From: Pontiella desulfatans
GTDB taxonomy: Bacteria; Verrucomicrobiota; Kiritimatiellia; Kiritimatiellales; Pontiellaceae
Direction: 5' to 3'
Assembly: GCA_029287275.1 (NCBI GenBank)
Contig: JARFRL010000063.1
Span: forward strand, 1 to 36,914
Length of the DNA: 36,914 nt
A model generated the notes under the pieces. It was not told where the DNA came from. It did no database searches and worked only from the letters and a program-made list of their open reading frames with translations. Made by a program: the position numbers and the translations under genes. Shown here piece after piece: positions 34,673 through 36,914 of this stretch (its first letter is position 1; every line of letters starts with the position of its first letter).

Positions 34673-36238
34673 ATGAAGAACCACACAACCTGTTTTTTCG
34701 TCGCGTGCATGGCTGGCCTCGCGCTGGTCGCGCGGGCGGACGTGTCGCTGAATCCGATCTCGACGTATGCGACGGGCATCTTCGACGAAGGCGCCGCCGA
34801 AACCGTTGCCTACGACAACGCGTCGCGGCGGCTTTTTGTTACCAATGCCGAGGAAAACTCGCTCGACGTGCTTGATATTTCAGATCCGGCCAACCCGGTC
34901 CTGTTGAAGAAAGTTGATCTCGTTCCCTATGGCGATGGCGTGAACTCGGTGGCTGTTAAGAAGGGGCTGGTCGCCGTGGCCTGCCAAGCCGATCCGAAGC
35001 AGGATCCCGGCACCGTCGTGTTTCTGGATGCCGATGGCGGTTTCATTTCTTCCGTAACCGCCGGGGCGCTGCCGGACATGCTGATCTTCACGCCCAACGG
35101 CGAAAAAGTTCTGGTCGCCAACGAAGGCGAGCCGGACGATGACTATGTGGTCGACCCGGAAGGTTCCGTGAGCATCATCGATCTCGCGGGCGGCGCCGAG
35201 CAGCTGACCCAGGCGGATGTGAAAACCGTGTCGTTCACTTCGTTCAATCCTTTGAAAAACCGACTGCGGCGCGCCCAGGTCCGAATCTATGGCCCCAACG
35301 CCACGGTGGCGCGGGATCTGGAGCCGGAATACATCGCCCTCAGCGAAGATGGCAAGACCGCCTTCGTGACCCTGCAGGAAAACAACGCGATCGCCATCAT
35401 CGATGTGGAGCGCGCCAAGGTGACGCAAATCAAGAGCCTTGGCTACAAGTGGCACGTGCTGCCGGGCAACGGACTGGACGCGTCTGATAAAGACGACGGC
35501 ATTCATATCGAAAACTGGCCGGTGGCCGGCATGCTCCAGCCGGACGCCATCGCATCGTATACGGTGCGCGGAAAGAACTATTACGTAATCGCCAACGAAG
35601 GCGACTCCCGCGACTACGATGGGTTTTCCGAGGAGATCGATATCGCCGATCTGGAGCTTTCCGGATGGCTGACCAATCGTTTCCCGAACATTCAGAACGA
35701 TGAATATTTGGGGCGCCTGGGAACGACGACCGAACCGCCTTTCGGAACATATGATGGTGTCAGCTACGCGCTTGTAAGCTACGGCGCGCGCTCGTTCTCG
35801 ATTCTCGACGAGCGAGGCCGACGGGTGTTCGACTCCGGCGATGACTTTGAACGGATTACCGCCGAGGCCATTCCGGAGTTTTTCAACGCGACCAACGACA
35901 AAAACAAATTCGACAACCGTTCCGACAACAAGGGCCCGGAGCCGGAAGGCGTTGTGGTCGGGAAGGTCGAGGGCCGTTTCTACGCCTTTGTCGGCCTGGA
36001 GCGCGTCGGCGGCGTCATGGTTTATGACGTGAGCAATCCCCGCCGTCCGGAGTTCGTTGAATATTACAACAACCGCGACTTCACGCGGGATGTCGAATCG
36101 CCGGAAGCCGGCGATCTGGGGCCCGAAGGCCTGGCCTTCATCGCGGCGGGCGACAGCCCGAGCGGGGTTCCGCTGCTGGTGGTGGCCAACGAGGTGAGCG
36201 GCACCACGACCATCTACGAAGTGCTTTCATCCAAATAA
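34673..36238 (+). CDS. Choice-of-anchor I domain beta-propeller protein (alkaline-phosphatase-like annotation)
   Basis: A 521-residue exported protein (signal peptide 'CFFVACMAGLALVARA'). It consists of beta-propeller blades like those of choice-of-anchor I proteins: 'DGVNSVAVKKGLVAVACQADPKQDPGTVVFLDADG', 'LPDMLIFTPNGEKVLVANEGEPDDDYVVDPEGSVSIIDL', 'LEPEYIALSEDGKTAFVTLQENNAIAIIDV', 'YVIANEGDSRDYDGFSEE', 'DLGPEGLAFIAAGDSP'. Acidic loops suggest Ca2+ or other metal binding. Homologues are often labelled alkaline phosphatase or phytase-like, but no catalytic residue can be assigned. It diverges from a real alkaline phosphatase and has PHO-like repeats upstream, so a phosphate-scavenging role is inferred. 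AAAGGA precedes the ATG. Confidence 0.85.
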   Translation: MKNHTTCFFVACMAGLALVARADVSLNPISTYATGIFDEGAAETVAYDNASRRLFVTNAEENSLDVLDISDPANPVLLKKVDLVPYGDGVNSVAVKKGLVAVACQADPKQDPGTVVFLDADGGFISSVTAGALPDMLIFTPNGEKVLVANEGEPDDDYVVDPEGSVSIIDLAGGAEQLTQADVKTVSFTSFNPLKNRLRRAQVRIYGPNATVARDLEPEYIALSEDGKTAFVTLQENNAIAIIDVERAKVTQIKSLGYKWHVLPGNGLDASDKDDGIHIENWPVAGMLQPDAIASYTVRGKNYYVIANEGDSRDYDGFSEEIDIADLELSGWLTNRFPNIQNDEYLGRLGTTTEPPFGTYDGVSYALVSYGARSFSILDERGRRVFDSGDDFERITAEAIPEFFNATNDKNKFDNRSDNKGPEPEGVVVGKVEGRFYAFVGLERVGGVMVYDVSNPRRPEFVEYYNNRDFTRDVESPEAGDLGPEGLAFIAAGDSPSGVPLLVVANEVSGTTTIYEVLSSK

Positions 36239-36261
36239 ACCGCGTCATCTGAAGCACACCC

Positions 36262-36308
36262 GGAAGCCCGGTATGGAAACCGCCCCCATACCGGGCTTCC
36301 TCTTTTTT
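36262..36308 (+). terminator. Strong terminator after the choice-of-anchor-I gene
   Basis: A perfect 14-bp stem GGAAGCCCGGTATG / CATACCGGGCTTCC with an 11-base loop, followed by TCTTTTTT, 23 bases after the stop. Confidence 0.93.
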
Positions 36309-36374
36309 CAAGTAACGGTTCCTCCGACCTTGAATTCCATCGCTCCCGTTCCCGCGAGGTGCTATAGAGGGCGC

Positions 36375-36566
36375 ATGAAACTTCAACAAAACCAACTTTA
36401 TAAAAAAGACGACGAGTATATTCGTATCTGCGAGCTCGCCCGATTGGCCGTCAGCTATAAAATCATGGAAGACCCGGTGACGGGAGAGGGGACGACCTGT
36501 CTCGCCACGAAAAAGGAGTTCTGCCGCCTGATCAAAGGCGCCGAGCTGCTCGACTACGAGCCTTGA
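36375..36566 (+). CDS. Small conserved-looking hypothetical protein
   Basis: I use ATG 36375 (63 residues), preceded by AGAGGG; the track's earlier start would run through the preceding terminator. The sequence 'MKLQQNQLYKKDDEYIRICELARLAVSYKIMEDPVTGEGTTCLATKKEFCRLIKGAELL' is charged, soluble and codon-like, with two or three short strands then a helix. I have no functional assignment. It is a monocistronic unit between two unrelated genes. Confidence 0.65.
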   Translation: MKLQQNQLYKKDDEYIRICELARLAVSYKIMEDPVTGEGTTCLATKKEFCRLIKGAELLDYEP

Positions 36567-36668
36567 CGTCGCGCCCGTGTTTCTCTGGCTGTAAGGTTCG
36601 TCGCGGAGCTTCGAACAGGAAGGTGTGATTTCGTTTAAACGTTCGAGAATCAAACCCAAGGAGACAAC

Positions 36669-36914
36669 ATGGAAACACTGGAAGCCATCTATTCCCGCCG
36701 CGCCGTCAAGCATTTCGATCCCGCTCATGAATTGTCGCGGGAAGAAGAAAATAAAATACTGGACGCCGCGATTCAGGCGCCGACCAGCTTCAATATTCAG
36801 CATTGGCGCTTCGTGATCCTGCGCGATCCGGAGCTGCGGAAAAAGATTCGAACCGAGTTCGGCAACGATCAGGCGCAGATGACGGACGCGAGTCTGCTGA
36901 TTCTGCTGACGGCC
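36669..36914 (+). CDS. Nitroreductase family protein, N-terminal fragment
   Basis: The gene runs off the window; 82 residues are visible. 'METLEAIYSRRAVKHFDPAHELSREEENKILDAAIQAPTSFNIQHWRFVILRDPELRKKI' contains the FMN-phosphate-binding 'SRRAVKHF' and 'APTSFNIQHWRF' segments of the NAD(P)H-dependent nitroreductase family, which reduces nitroaromatics, quinones or other electrophiles with FMN. AAGGAGA precedes ATG 36669. The exact subfamily and substrate cannot be determined from the fragment. The track ORF at 36625 is another frame. Confidence 0.9.
   Translation, partial: METLEAIYSRRAVKHFDPAHELSREEENKILDAAIQAPTSFNIQHWRFVILRDPELRKKIRTEFGNDQAQMTDASLLILLTA

Overview
This window looks like a chromosomal segment from a Gram-negative bacterium with moderately high GC. 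Outer-membrane assembly proteins (TamA/TamB), an OprO/OprP-type porin, a TonB-dependent receptor (TBDT) and an ExbB/ExbD/TonB motor all require an outer membrane. The secreted protein at 18332 ends in a short module of the form 'W..v.ngfYqVEs.dd...FFRV', which I associate with Verrucomicrobiota/Kiritimatiellota. A PVC-superphylum origin is my best inference, but it is not proven. No rRNA, tRNA, CRISPR array or insertion sequence was recognised.

Layout. (a) 1-2948: end of a TamA/BamA-like Omp85 gene, then tamB. (b) 3094-4473: an Rrf2/IscR-like regulator and cysK. (c) 4551-9766, minus strand: the complete pstS-pstC-pstA-pstB-phoU phosphate operon. (d) 10062-10742: a putative small outer-membrane barrel, divergent from pstS. 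(e) 10901-16755, minus strand: a phosphate-type porin, a Na+/Pi cotransporter, phoR and phoB. (f) 16938-17969: HMG-CoA reductase, divergent from phoB. (g) 18332-30251, plus strand: a secreted beta-helix protein, a helical-repeat protein and a large TBDT, followed by DUF3450, TtpC-like ExbB, ExbB, ExbD, TonB and a TPR protein. (h) 30326-32539: an unrecognised TIM-barrel-like protein (plus) and a small lipoprotein (minus). (i) 32616-36238: a PhoA-type alkaline phosphatase (minus) and a choice-of-anchor-I beta-propeller protein (plus), divergently arranged. (j) 36375-36914: a small hypothetical protein and the start of a nitroreductase gene.

The unifying signal is regulatory. A degenerate 7-mer (consensus about N[C/T]TAA[C/T]N) is repeated with an exact 11-bp period (7-bp unit plus 4-bp spacer), the architecture of the classical PHO box. 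It lies upstream of pstS, pstC, the porin, the Na/Pi transporter, phoB, the TBDT and the DUF3450/ExbB/TonB operon. Weaker versions lie upstream of the beta-helix gene, the choice-of-anchor-I gene, the 10062 barrel gene and perhaps the phosphatase. The inferred picture is a phosphate-starvation island: PhoR-PhoB sense and respond, Pst and NptA import phosphate, the porin admits it, phosphatases release it, and a dedicated TonB system energises a TBDT whose ligand is unknown but probably phosphorus-bearing. That Pho-linked TonB locus is the strongest candidate here for an undescribed system. All boxes were found by eye and all family calls come from reading the translations; no database search was run.
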